Origin: an uncultured Saprospiraceae bacterium
Lineage (GTDB): Bacteria > Bacteroidota > Bacteroidia > Chitinophagales > Saprospiraceae
Length of the DNA stretch: 21,488 nt
Direction of reading: 5' to 3'
NCBI GenBank assembly: GCA_934699305.1
Contig: CAKUWM010000018.1
Coordinates: 1-21,488 of the forward strand
Position 1 is the stretch's first letter. Each line of letters begins with the position of its first letter. A model generated the notes under the pieces. The model had not been told where the DNA came from, did not search any database, and saw only the letters and a program-made list of their open reading frames with translations. Below, piece by piece: positions 13,258-20,860 of the stretch. The position numbers were made by a program, and so were the translations under genes.

Positions 13258-15906
13258 ATGACAATGGACAATTTCACAATAAATGCGCAGGATGCCATCA
13301 TCAAAGCGCAACAATTAGCGACAGATCGCTCACAGCAGACAGTAGATACTTCTCACCTTTTGCGCGGTATCATGGAAACCGACGAGAGCGTCATCGCTTT
13401 CTTACTAAACAAAATGACGGTCAACCTCCAGCAGGTTAAGACCGAAAATGAAAAACTCATCGACCTTATCCCCAAAGTTCAGGGTGCCGACAAACACTTT
13501 TTGTCACCGGATGCCAATAGCGCCATAGCAAAAGCAAAAGACGCCATGAAGGAATTTGGAGATGAATTTATTTCTCTTGAATTACTGCTATATGGTATTC
13601 TGCAAGGAAGTGACCGTACGGCAAGGCTTTTGAAAGATAAAGGTATGACATCAGCAGGTCTGAAAACAGCCATTCAGGAATTGAGAAAGGGCAACAAAGT
13701 CAACTCTCAAAGTGGTGATAGTGGATACAATTCCCTCAGTAAATACGCCATTAACCTGAATGAACGCGCCGAATCCGGCAAGCTCGATCCCATCATCGGT
13801 AGGGATGAAGAGATAAGGAGAGTGATGCACATCCTTTCCAGAAGAAAGAAGAACAACCCCATCCTCGTAGGTGATGCAGGTGTCGGAAAAACTGCCATCG
13901 TAGAAGGAATAGCCTGGCGTATAATCAAACAAGATGTCCCGGAAAATCTAAAAACCAAAACGATTTTCAGCCTGGATCTCTCTGCCTTAGTCGCAGGTGC
14001 TAAATTTAAAGGTGAATTTGAAGAAAGACTCAAAGCAGTCATTAAGGAAGTGACTGACAGCAATGGAGAAATTATCCTCTTCATCGACGAAATACACACT
14101 CTCATCGGCGCAGGAGGCGGTAATGGCGCAATGGATGCTGCCAATATCCTCAAACCCGCACTGGCAAGAGGCGAACTACACGCTATCGGTGCAACAACAC
14201 TCGATGAATACCAAAAATATTTTGAAAAAGATGCAGCTTTGGTTCGCCGTTTCCAAAATGTTATGGTCGAAGAACCCAGTGTGGAAGATACCATCTCTAT
14301 TTTAAGAGGTCTCCAGGAAAAATACGAAGTCTTTCACAAGATAGAAATATTGGACGAAGCCCTTATCGCAGCCGCAGAAATGTCACACCGCTATATTGCC
14401 GACCGACAATTGCCGGACAAAGCCATCGACTTGATTGACGAAGCAGCAGCCAAACTAAGGCTCGAGCTCAACTCCATGCCCGATGACATCGACGAGTTAG
14501 ATCGAAAAGTCCGTCAACTTGAAATCGAAAGAGAAGCCATAAAGAGGGAAAAAGACGAAAAGAAACTCAATACCATCAACGAGTCTATCGCCAATTCCCG
14601 CCAACAGTTGGATTCACTGATGGCTAAATGGAAAAATGAAAAAGCCATCATCGACCGCATCAATACCCTTCGCGAAGAAATTGAAGAACTCGAACGTAAA
14701 GCTCAAAAAGCCGAAAGAGAAAGCGACTTTGAAACCGTCGCCAAAATCCGTTATGGCGAATTACAGAAAAAACAACAAGAACTGAAAGACTCAGAACACG
14801 AGCTCAACCAACTTCCTGAAGGTTCACGCTTTACAGCTCAACAGGTAACTGCCAATGACATTGCCGACGTCGTCTCCAAATGGACCGGAATTCCGGTCTC
14901 TAAGTTGCAACAAAGCGAAAAAGACAAGCTCCTCAACTTGGAAAAAGAAATCGGAAAGATGATCGTCGGTCAGGAAGAAGCCGTTGCCGCTGTGAGTGAT
15001 GCGGTAAGGAGAAATAGGGCTGGTCTAAGTGATGGCAAGCGACCTGTGGGCTCATTTATCTTTTTAGGTCCGACAGGTGTCGGCAAGACTGAGCTTACCA
15101 AAGCACTTGCAGATGTGTTATTTGACGACAAAGACGCTATCATTCGTATAGACATGAGCGAATATATGGAAAAACATTCGGTGTCCAGGCTCATCGGTGC
15201 GCCTCCGGGATATGTAGGTTATGAAGAAGGCGGACAGTTGACCGAAGCCGTAAGGCATCGACCTTATTCTATTGTGCTGTTGGATGAAATAGAAAAGGCT
15301 CATGCTGATGTGTTCAATGTATTGTTGCAAGTGCTGGATGATGGTCACCTGACAGATGGAAAAGGAAGACAGGTGAATTTCAAAAATACCATCATCATCA
15401 TGACATCTAACCTCGGTTCTAATATCATCCTTGAAAACTTTGAGGATTTAGGCGTAATTGATGCCACTAAGAGAGATGAAGTTTTGGAAACAACTAAACT
15501 GGAAGTATTTGAACTCCTTAAACAAACCATGAGACCTGAGTTTCTCAACAGAGTAGATGAAACTATCATGTTCCTTCCACTTACTAAGGACGAAATAGAA
15601 AGAATACTTTTCCTCCAAATGTCTTCTATCAACAAGCTACTCAAAACACAGGAATTGAGTATTCAATTGGAACCAAGTGCAGTAAATATCTTAGTCGGAA
15701 TGGGCTATGAGCCACAATTCGGCGCACGTCCACTCAAGAGAGTACTCCAAAGGGAGCTCATCAATGAGTTATCCAAATTGATTCTTAGCGGAGAGTTTGT
15801 TGCCGGAGATGTGATAGTGGCTGAAGGAAATAATACCGGACTTACCTTTCACAAGAAAGCCGTTGACAAAGCCATTTCGACAGAAAAGACAGAGACTCAA
15901 CCATAG
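13258..15906 (+). CDS. clpB: ClpB ATP-dependent disaggregase
   Basis: The 882-residue hexameric AAA+ chaperone pulls proteins out of aggregates together with DnaK/DnaJ/GrpE in the cytoplasm. Domain order is canonical: Clp_N repeats (about 8-150); first ATPase domain with Walker A GDAGVGKT (205-212) and Walker B LFIDE (Asp277, Glu278); the coiled-coil middle domain (about 410-530), rich in Glu, Lys and Arg, that separates ClpB from ClpA and ClpC; second ATPase domain with Walker A GPTGVGKT (604-611) and Walker B LLDE (Asp676, Glu677); and a C-terminal D2-small domain containing GARPLKRV. There is no ClpP-binding loop. Length is slightly above E. coli ClpB (857). The start could be Met1 or Met3. 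Transcription is from a strong consensus promoter; no heat-shock-specific element is evident. Confidence 0.98.
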   Translation: MTMDNFTINAQDAIIKAQQLATDRSQQTVDTSHLLRGIMETDESVIAFLLNKMTVNLQQVKTENEKLIDLIPKVQGADKHFLSPDANSAIAKAKDAMKEFGDEFISLELLLYGILQGSDRTARLLKDKGMTSAGLKTAIQELRKGNKVNSQSGDSGYNSLSKYAINLNERAESGKLDPIIGRDEEIRRVMHILSRRKKNNPILVGDAGVGKTAIVEGIAWRIIKQDVPENLKTKTIFSLDLSALVAGAKFKGEFEERLKAVIKEVTDSNGEIILFIDEIHTLIGAGGGNGAMDAANILKPALARGELHAIGATTLDEYQKYFEKDAALVRRFQNVMVEEPSVEDTISILRGLQEKYEVFHKIEILDEALIAAAEMSHRYIADRQLPDKAIDLIDEAAAKLRLELNSMPDDIDELDRKVRQLEIEREAIKREKDEKKLNTINESIANSRQQLDSLMAKWKNEKAIIDRINTLREEIEELERKAQKAERESDFETVAKIRYGELQKKQQELKDSEHELNQLPEGSRFTAQQVTANDIADVVSKWTGIPVSKLQQSEKDKLLNLEKEIGKMIVGQEEAVAAVSDAVRRNRAGLSDGKRPVGSFIFLGPTGVGKTELTKALADVLFDDKDAIIRIDMSEYMEKHSVSRLIGAPPGYVGYEEGGQLTEAVRHRPYSIVLLDEIEKAHADVFNVLLQVLDDGHLTDGKGRQVNFKNTIIIMTSNLGSNIILENFEDLGVIDATKRDEVLETTKLEVFELLKQTMRPEFLNRVDETIMFLPLTKDEIERILFLQMSSINKLLKTQELSIQLEPSAVNILVGMGYEPQFGARPLKRVLQRELINELSKLILSGEFVAGDVIVAEGNNTGLTFHKKAVDKAISTEKTETQP

Positions 15907-16370
15907 TCTCTCACAGAAAATATAAGGCAGTAAAAGTATTTTATTATCCAATATACGATTGCATCCCGGAAATTACATAAACCCGAATTCAGCAGTATAG
16001 GTTTTGAAAAACCGTATAGTGCTGATTATGAGGGCAATCCCGATGTACGAATCGTTTCAATGGTTTCTGTAAACCATTGATTACGAGTCGTAAATCGATT
16101 CTGTATTTGTCAAATGCGGTATTTGGGATAAAGCAGTAATGCTGTATAGGTAGCAATTGAGACTAAATATTGACTTAAATTGTTTATCTGACAGTGTTGC
16201 TGCTTTTTATTGTAGAAGCTATTGATCATAAATTTCTTGCAAAACGTACTAAACCGCGATTCACTTCCGCATCATTCATCTAATTTTAAGTACAATTAGT
16301 CTATAAATGACCCGAAGTGGAACTATTCCCACCATTCCAACATTTGTAAATAAAATTATTTAAAATAGTA
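15907..16370. other. 464-base gene-free stretch with clustered hairpins
   Basis: No ORF of note is seen. Hairpin A, 15990-16024, pairs CAGCA, TATA and GGTTT with their complements around a TGAA loop. It is enclosed by GATTGC (15957-15962) and GCAATC (16034-16039). Hairpin B, 16041-16097, has an inner perfect 10-bp stem TCAATGGTTT / AAACCATTGA with a CTGT loop and an outer stem of 12 more pairs with two mismatches and a small internal loop. A small stem CAAAT / ATTTG lies at 16111-16125. None is followed by a T-tract, so they are not obvious terminators of clpB. The rest (16150-16370) is plain AT-rich leader for the next gene. Confidence 0.55.
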
Positions 16371-16784
16371 ATGAAAGAAAAAAATATTTCAGAAAAAACC
16401 TTCTGGAACAAATTATCCAAACATGCCCAAAAAGCCGGCGTAAAAGTGGTTTATTCTGCTCTCCTGATGTATTATGCTTTTCGACGAAAAGAAACACCGG
16501 CATGGGCCAAAGCGGCTATTCTGGGAGCGATTACCTATTTCCTTTCACCTATAGACTTCATTCCGGACCTTACACCAATACTTGGATTTACAGACGATTT
16601 AGCGATTTTGGTCAGTGCCCTGGTCTCCATCAGTTCAAACATTGATGATGATGTACGGGATAAAGCCATTGGCAAACTAAAACAATGGTTTACTTCATCC
16701 GAAATACAACTTGCCGTAAATGAAATAGACCAAAAATTACAAAAACGTCGCCAAGGCAGCGATGTAGAAGCACAACAAAGCTGA
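16371..16784 (+). CDS. YkvA / DUF1232-family membrane protein
   Basis: The 137-residue protein carries the DUF1232 signature in YFLSPIDFIPDLTPILGFTDD, with the family's SPIDxIPDxxPxLGxxDD pattern at about residues 59-76, within two hydrophobic segments (about 48-64 and 75-90). Flanking ends are charged. The family is widespread and of unknown function; members are small and probably membrane-associated. Length and motif are normal. The ATG at 16371 is preceded by an A/T-rich leader without a Shine-Dalgarno sequence, usual for this phylum. The gene converges on queG with only 17 bases between the two stop codons and no hairpin there. Confidence 0.88.
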   Translation: MKEKNISEKTFWNKLSKHAQKAGVKVVYSALLMYYAFRRKETPAWAKAAILGAITYFLSPIDFIPDLTPILGFTDDLAILVSALVSISSNIDDDVRDKAIGKLKQWFTSSEIQLAVNEIDQKLQKRRQGSDVEAQQS

Positions 16785-16801
16785 AACATATTCTTGGAAG
16801 G

Positions 16802-17749
16802 TTACACCGGATCAGAATCGGATGATTCTAAAAAGTTGACATTCCGCTGCATACCTCCAAGCCCGGTACGCTTTATAGGTGATTGAAAAAAGATGCGGTC
16901 AAACTCTTCCTGAGTCATCTTTTCCCAATCTGATGCTGTCAGGCTACCAAGGTCATTCACCGGATTAAAGTCGGCCTCTTGCTGTGGACGAGCAAACTTG
17001 TTCCATGGGCACACCTGTTGGCAAATATCACATCCAAATGCCCACCCTTCCATTTTGTCCTTAAACTCCGGATCTATTTCTTCATCTTTCAGCTCAATGG
17101 TAAGATAGGAAATACACTTGCTCGCAAAAATAGTGTAACCGCCGGGATCAATAGCCTCCGTTGGGCAAGCATCAATACATCGCGTACACGTACCGCAATG
17201 ATCTTTAATAGCCAATTCGGGCTCATCATCAATATCAATATCAATCAAGATTTCGGCCAGAAAGAAATATGAGCCACGCTTAGGGTGTATCAGAAGTGCA
17301 TTTTTACCTACCCATCCCAACCCTGCCCGTCTCGCCCATTCCTTCTCAAGAATCGGTGCCGAGTCTGTAAAATAACGGATATTAGCCTCCGGGGCTATGT
17401 TTTCAATAATTTTTTTGGAAATGTTCTTTAATTTTTTCTTGAGCACCTTGTGATAATCGCGTCCCAATGCGTAGGTTGAAATTTTAGGACTCTGGGATAA
17501 AGTAGGGTTATCCTGAAAGTAATTAAACACAAAGCTAATCACCGTCCTGGTACCGGGATGCAGCAGTGTTGGATCCGTCCGCATATCGACATTGCGTTCC
17601 AGATACGACATCTTTCCGGGACGACCTTGCTTTATCCAATCCGGTAGAAAGTCTGCCTCTCTTTCCAGCTTTTCAGCCTTTGAAAAACCGACGGCAGTAA
17701 AACCCTCGTCCAATGCCCACTGTGTAATATGTTGCCTTATTTCAGACAT
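16802..17749 (-). CDS. queG: epoxyqueuosine reductase
   Basis: This 315-residue cobalamin- and iron-sulphur-dependent enzyme performs the last step of queuosine synthesis, reducing epoxyqueuosine to queuosine in tRNA anticodons. It shows the catalytic DSAPILEKEWARRAGLGWVGKN region (Asp129 as proton donor, residues 129-150). Two iron-sulphur clusters are marked by C185xxC188xxC191xxxC195P, Cys212 and C240xxC243xxxC247P. The C-terminal tail FDRIFFQSPIKRTGLGGMQRN is typical. The protein lacks the C-terminal HEAT-repeat extension of longer homologues, as is common. A TACCTTTG element lies four bases before the ATG (17761-17754), implying a leaderless message or a slightly later start. The rest of the queuosine pathway is not in the window, apart from the possible QueD-family gene at 6990-7397. 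Confidence 0.96.
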   Translation of the reverse strand: MSEIRQHITQWALDEGFTAVGFSKAEKLEREADFLPDWIKQGRPGKMSYLERNVDMRTDPTLLHPGTRTVISFVFNYFQDNPTLSQSPKISTYALGRDYHKVLKKKLKNISKKIIENIAPEANIRYFTDSAPILEKEWARRAGLGWVGKNALLIHPKRGSYFFLAEILIDIDIDDEPELAIKDHCGTCTRCIDACPTEAIDPGGYTIFASKCISYLTIELKDEEIDPEFKDKMEGWAFGCDICQQVCPWNKFARPQQEADFNPVNDLGSLTASDWEKMTQEEFDRIFFQSPIKRTGLGGMQRNVNFLESSDSDPV

Positions 17750-17753
17750 AAAG

Positions 17754-17761
17754 CAAAGGTA
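17754..17761 (-). promoter_or_regulatory. queG -7 element abutting the start codon
   Basis: The minus strand reads TACCTTTG with TTTA 20 bases upstream (17785-17782), a three-of-four match to -33 TTTG. Only four bases separate it from the queG ATG at 17749, so the transcript would start at or inside the first codons. Confidence 0.45.
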
Positions 17762-17975
17762 ATGTTTTTAGCAAAATGCCATAAAATTAGCTTTAGCCCG
17801 AATTTATATTAAACCCAAATTCCATAGGTTTATAGCTATTCGTTGTTCAGTAAAACCGGATTGAAAAGAGTATTCTATGAGTCCCTCTTTGCCACCACAA
17901 AGGCTACACTGTGCAATATAGGGTGGATTGCCTTGACACTATGTGAAAAATATAAATATTACTTTCCTTTATGTA

Positions 17976-18575
17976 TTAACTTCGCGAATACCGTGTATTG
18001 AAGAAGGTGCGAAGTCCTAACTCAGCAAAAATTGTCTTACTCCTCATCATATAACCTCCATTGATAAAATATTCTGAATTCTTATGCATGTCTTTGATAT
18101 AAAACAACCCTACTTCAGCACCTAAAAAGTAATCATAGTCCGCTTTAATTTCACCAATGCCATTTTCTATATCAGCTTTGCGCTTACCCATATTATATAC
18201 GGCTCCGCCCTTTGCAAGAAAGGAATAGGCGTTTTGGTGGTTCTTGGCACATTGCTGACCATTGGACCTCCACTTACCCAAACCCAATTCGATACGACCA
18301 AATGGATTGGCAAAAAAGGTTTTATCTATCTTCTTAGCGTCAAAGTCTGCGGTGGCGTGGGCGCCGGCGGAAAGCTTCACCATCATCCAATGTGTCCCAA
18401 TGGCATACCCAAAGTCAAGACCTAATCCTTCGCGATTTAAAGCATTCTCAATATCCCGTGATGTAAGATATATCGCAGGTGCATCAAACATTGAACGAAT
18501 TTGTGCTGTAGCACTAAGGCTCAAGAGAACTAAAATAAAAACGAATCCTTTTCTCATTAATTTACTTTTTATCAT
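17976..18575 (-). CDS. small secreted protein, probably outer-membrane-associated, unknown function
   Basis: The 199-residue product carries a signal peptide beginning effectively at Met7 (MRKGFVFILVLLSLSATAQ), so the true start may be the ATG at 18557 rather than 18575. After cleavage at Ala-Thr-Ala-Gln the chain alternates short beta segments (LGLDFGYAIGTHWMMVKLSAGAHA, FGRIELGLGKW, YFLGAEVGLFYI, TIFAELGLRTFF). This resembles a small beta-barrel or periplasmic beta-sandwich of the Bacteroidota; I recognise no named family. It ends in an aromatic strand, consistent with an outer-membrane protein. It is a single gene between queG and the helicase, on the same strand as both but separated by 226 and 192 bases. 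Confidence 0.65.
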   Translation of the reverse strand: MIKSKLMRKGFVFILVLLSLSATAQIRSMFDAPAIYLTSRDIENALNREGLGLDFGYAIGTHWMMVKLSAGAHATADFDAKKIDKTFFANPFGRIELGLGKWRSNGQQCAKNHQNAYSFLAKGGAVYNMGKRKADIENGIGEIKADYDYFLGAEVGLFYIKDMHKNSEYFINGGYMMRSKTIFAELGLRTFFNTRYSRS

Positions 18576-18767
18576 TTGACTATTTTTCGTCTAAACCAAC
18601 GATTTTTTGCGCTGATTGACGGCATAAATATATACCTTTTTCTATTTGCACACCCAAAAATGCACATCAAACATCGAAGGTACTTCAAAACATATAACTT
18701 CAATTCACCTTACTCACTTTATACGCTTTCTTATAAATCTGATTCTTAAAGCCATAGCAGCCTTACT

Positions 18768-20093
18768 CTACCTGGCATTCTTAGGTCGATATTGTTTTTT
18801 ATACTTTTTCTTCATCGAAGCTTCGTAGTCAAACCGTACATTGGTTTTCTGATTATGTTCCGCCTTCTCATGAAAAGCCGTACCGACTAATTTTTGATTG
18901 TGGTTGCCCAAATAGTCCGGCATATATATGGCTGGGATCTCTTCTGACAACAAAGTTTCAGAAACTTCATAGCCGCCGGGCATCTCAGGAGTAGGCAATT
19001 GTAATCCCATTGTTTCTTCAAGATTATTCATCATCTCGGCATCCCGGTCACTTACAAAAGAAATAGCGACACCTTTCTTGCCAAATCGACCGGTTCGTCC
19101 AATTCTGTGAATATAACTTTCTTCTATTTCAGGTAGATCAAAATTAATGACATGGCTAACATCCCTTATGTCCAGACCCCTCGCCAACAAATCGGTGGCA
19201 ATCATGATGCGGGAATTGCCCAATTCAAATTCATCCAATGTCTCGAATCGGCGATTTTGATTTTTGTTTGCGTGCATATAAGACAGATTGTCCATTCCGG
19301 CTTCAACCAATGTGTCATAAAGCAACTCAGCTCTTTTTTTGTTCCCAACAAACACCAAAGCCCTTGTTATTTCCGGCGTTGCAAGGATTATTTTCAACAG
19401 ATTGACCTTACTGTAAAAATTGGGTACATCATACTTCGATTGCTGGATTGACTCCAATGGTTTACCTGCCGGTGCAGCTTCAACCTGATCCATCATCTCA
19501 AAATATTCCTCCATCATCTCCTCTACCTCCGGATTGATGGTAGCTGAGAATAGTAGGTTTTGACGCCTTTCCGGCATCTTATCAAGTATTAATTTTAGCT
19601 GCGCTCTAAAACCCTGATTGAGCATCTCATCAAATTCATCTATGACAAGACGTTTTATATTCTTGAGTACCAAGACACCCGTATTTACAAAGTCGGCTAC
19701 CCTTCCGGGTGTCCCCACAATAATATCGAGTCCTTCCAGGATCTTTTCGGCCTGAGGCTTGGTATTGACACCTCCAAAAATTCCATATACCCGTACCGTC
19801 ATATATTGTGTCAAACGGATAATTTCCTCTTCAACCTGCCTTACCAATTCGCGCGTTGGAACTAGGATCATAACACTTGGATTCCTGGCATTACTATATT
19901 GATGCAAACTCAATATCGGCAATAAATAAGCCAACGTCTTGCCGGTACCCGTCTGCGCTATACCATTCACGTTGCGCCCCGCTTTAACCATCGAAAATAC
20001 TTGCTCCTGAATAGGTGACGGCCGATTCAGTTCCATATCATCCAAAGCACGAATCAACGCTTTGGGCATCTTCATATCCCGAAATTCCATCAT
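18768..20093 (-). CDS. DEAD-box-type ATP-dependent RNA helicase with DEFD motif II
   Basis: The 441-residue RNA helicase has all core motifs: Q motif RPSPIQ (24-29), motif I AQTGTGKT (46-53), Ia PTRELV, Ib TPGR (128-131), motif II as DEFD (152-155), III SAT (183-185), IV LVFVGNK, V ATDLLARGLD and VI HRIGRTGR. Motif II replaces the Ala of DEAD with Phe; I associate this DEFD variant with a Bacteroidota helicase group, so it is not by itself evidence of lost activity. The C-terminal tail is Lys/Arg-rich (MKKKYKKQYRPKNAR), suited to RNA binding. Likely roles are RNA remodelling or decay; the exact partner is unknown. The start is one of two adjacent ATGs; TATCTTTG lies 13 bases upstream. It follows the LOG gene by 56 bases. 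Confidence 0.93.
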   Translation of the reverse strand: MMEFRDMKMPKALIRALDDMELNRPSPIQEQVFSMVKAGRNVNGIAQTGTGKTLAYLLPILSLHQYSNARNPSVMILVPTRELVRQVEEEIIRLTQYMTVRVYGIFGGVNTKPQAEKILEGLDIIVGTPGRVADFVNTGVLVLKNIKRLVIDEFDEMLNQGFRAQLKLILDKMPERRQNLLFSATINPEVEEMMEEYFEMMDQVEAAPAGKPLESIQQSKYDVPNFYSKVNLLKIILATPEITRALVFVGNKKRAELLYDTLVEAGMDNLSYMHANKNQNRRFETLDEFELGNSRIMIATDLLARGLDIRDVSHVINFDLPEIEESYIHRIGRTGRFGKKGVAISFVSDRDAEMMNNLEETMGLQLPTPEMPGGYEVSETLLSEEIPAIYMPDYLGNHNQKLVGTAFHEKAEHNQKTNVRFDYEASMKKKYKKQYRPKNAR

Positions 20094-20106
20094 TGACTTT
20101 TAATCA

Positions 20107-20114
20107 CAAAGATA
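20107..20114 (-). promoter_or_regulatory. putative -7 element of the helicase gene
   Basis: The minus strand reads TATCTTTG, an exact TAnnTTTG match 13 bases before the start at 20093, in the gap after the LOG-family gene. It would give the helicase its own promoter with a leader of only about 6-8 bases. The -33 position does not match. Confidence 0.45.
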
Positions 20115-20149
20115 CGAAATGTCAGACATTCCCATCCATAGTCCCTACC

Positions 20150-20860
20150 TCAATGTCCACGTTCACCCAGAATCCGATTGGGTTTCAATCTTAATCCAAA
20201 TTCTTTTACAGACTTTACTTTTATGTAATTCACCGCCTCGTCAATCGAATCCGTAATCAATAGTAGTTCCGGATCCGTAATTGAAATAGTCTTCTCCCGC
20301 ACCATAAGTTCAATATGCTCCCTAACATGATGATAAAAATCAGAAACCAAAATAACAACCGGAAATCGTTCAATTTTTCCGGTCTGTATCAAGGTCAATG
20401 CTTCAAAGAATTCATCCAAAGTACCAAATCCACCCGGGCAAATCACAAAAGCATAGGAGTATTTAATGAGTAAAGTCTTTCTGACAAAAAAATACTTGAA
20501 GGTGACATAACGGTCAAGATATGGATTAGCGGCTTGTTCGTGAGGAAGCTCAATATTGCAAGCCACTGAAGCACCGCCAACATCTTTGGCACCCCGATTG
20601 CCAGCCTCCATAATTCCAGGACCTCCGCCCGTCATAATCGTGAATCCAACATTTGACAACTTAGCTGCCAGCTGACGCGCCTGCTGGTAATATTCATTGT
20701 CCTCCTCAAATCTCGCCGACCCAAAAATGGTAACGCACGGACCCACAAAGTGCAACGCCCTAAAACCACGAATAAATTCTTTAAACACATCCAATGCATA
20801 TAAAAAATCCTTCATCCTCGATCGAGGACCTCCTAAAAAATGCCTTTCATTGTGAACCAT
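20150..20860 (-). CDS. LOG-family protein (TIGR00730), probable nucleoside-5'-monophosphate phosphoribohydrolase
   Basis: This 236-residue Rossmann-fold cytoplasmic protein has the two family signatures: TGGGPGIMEAGNRGA (77-91) and CPGGFGTLDEFFEAL (141-155), the PGGxGTxxE box with Glu150, plus Arg127-Lys128 before the second. LOG proteins cleave a nucleoside monophosphate (classically cytokinin ribotides, in bacteria probably AMP or related nucleotides) into base and ribose 5-phosphate. The old label 'lysine decarboxylase' for this family is an error. The N-terminal 15 residues (MVHNERHFLGGPRSR) precede a second possible start at Met16. I keep the first because AAGGA lies seven bases before it, a rare Shine-Dalgarno-like site here. 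The operon relation to the helicase downstream is uncertain. Confidence 0.9.
   Translation of the reverse strand: MVHNERHFLGGPRSRMKDFLYALDVFKEFIRGFRALHFVGPCVTIFGSARFEEDNEYYQQARQLAAKLSNVGFTIMTGGGPGIMEAGNRGAKDVGGASVACNIELPHEQAANPYLDRYVTFKYFFVRKTLLIKYSYAFVICPGGFGTLDEFFEALTLIQTGKIERFPVVILVSDFYHHVREHIELMVREKTISITDPELLLITDSIDEAVNYIKVKSVKEFGLRLKPNRILGERGH

Noticed and set aside
13707..14294. 195-codon minus-strand ORF inside clpB
   Set aside because: It is antisense to conserved ClpB ATPase-domain sequence; a shadow of the real gene.
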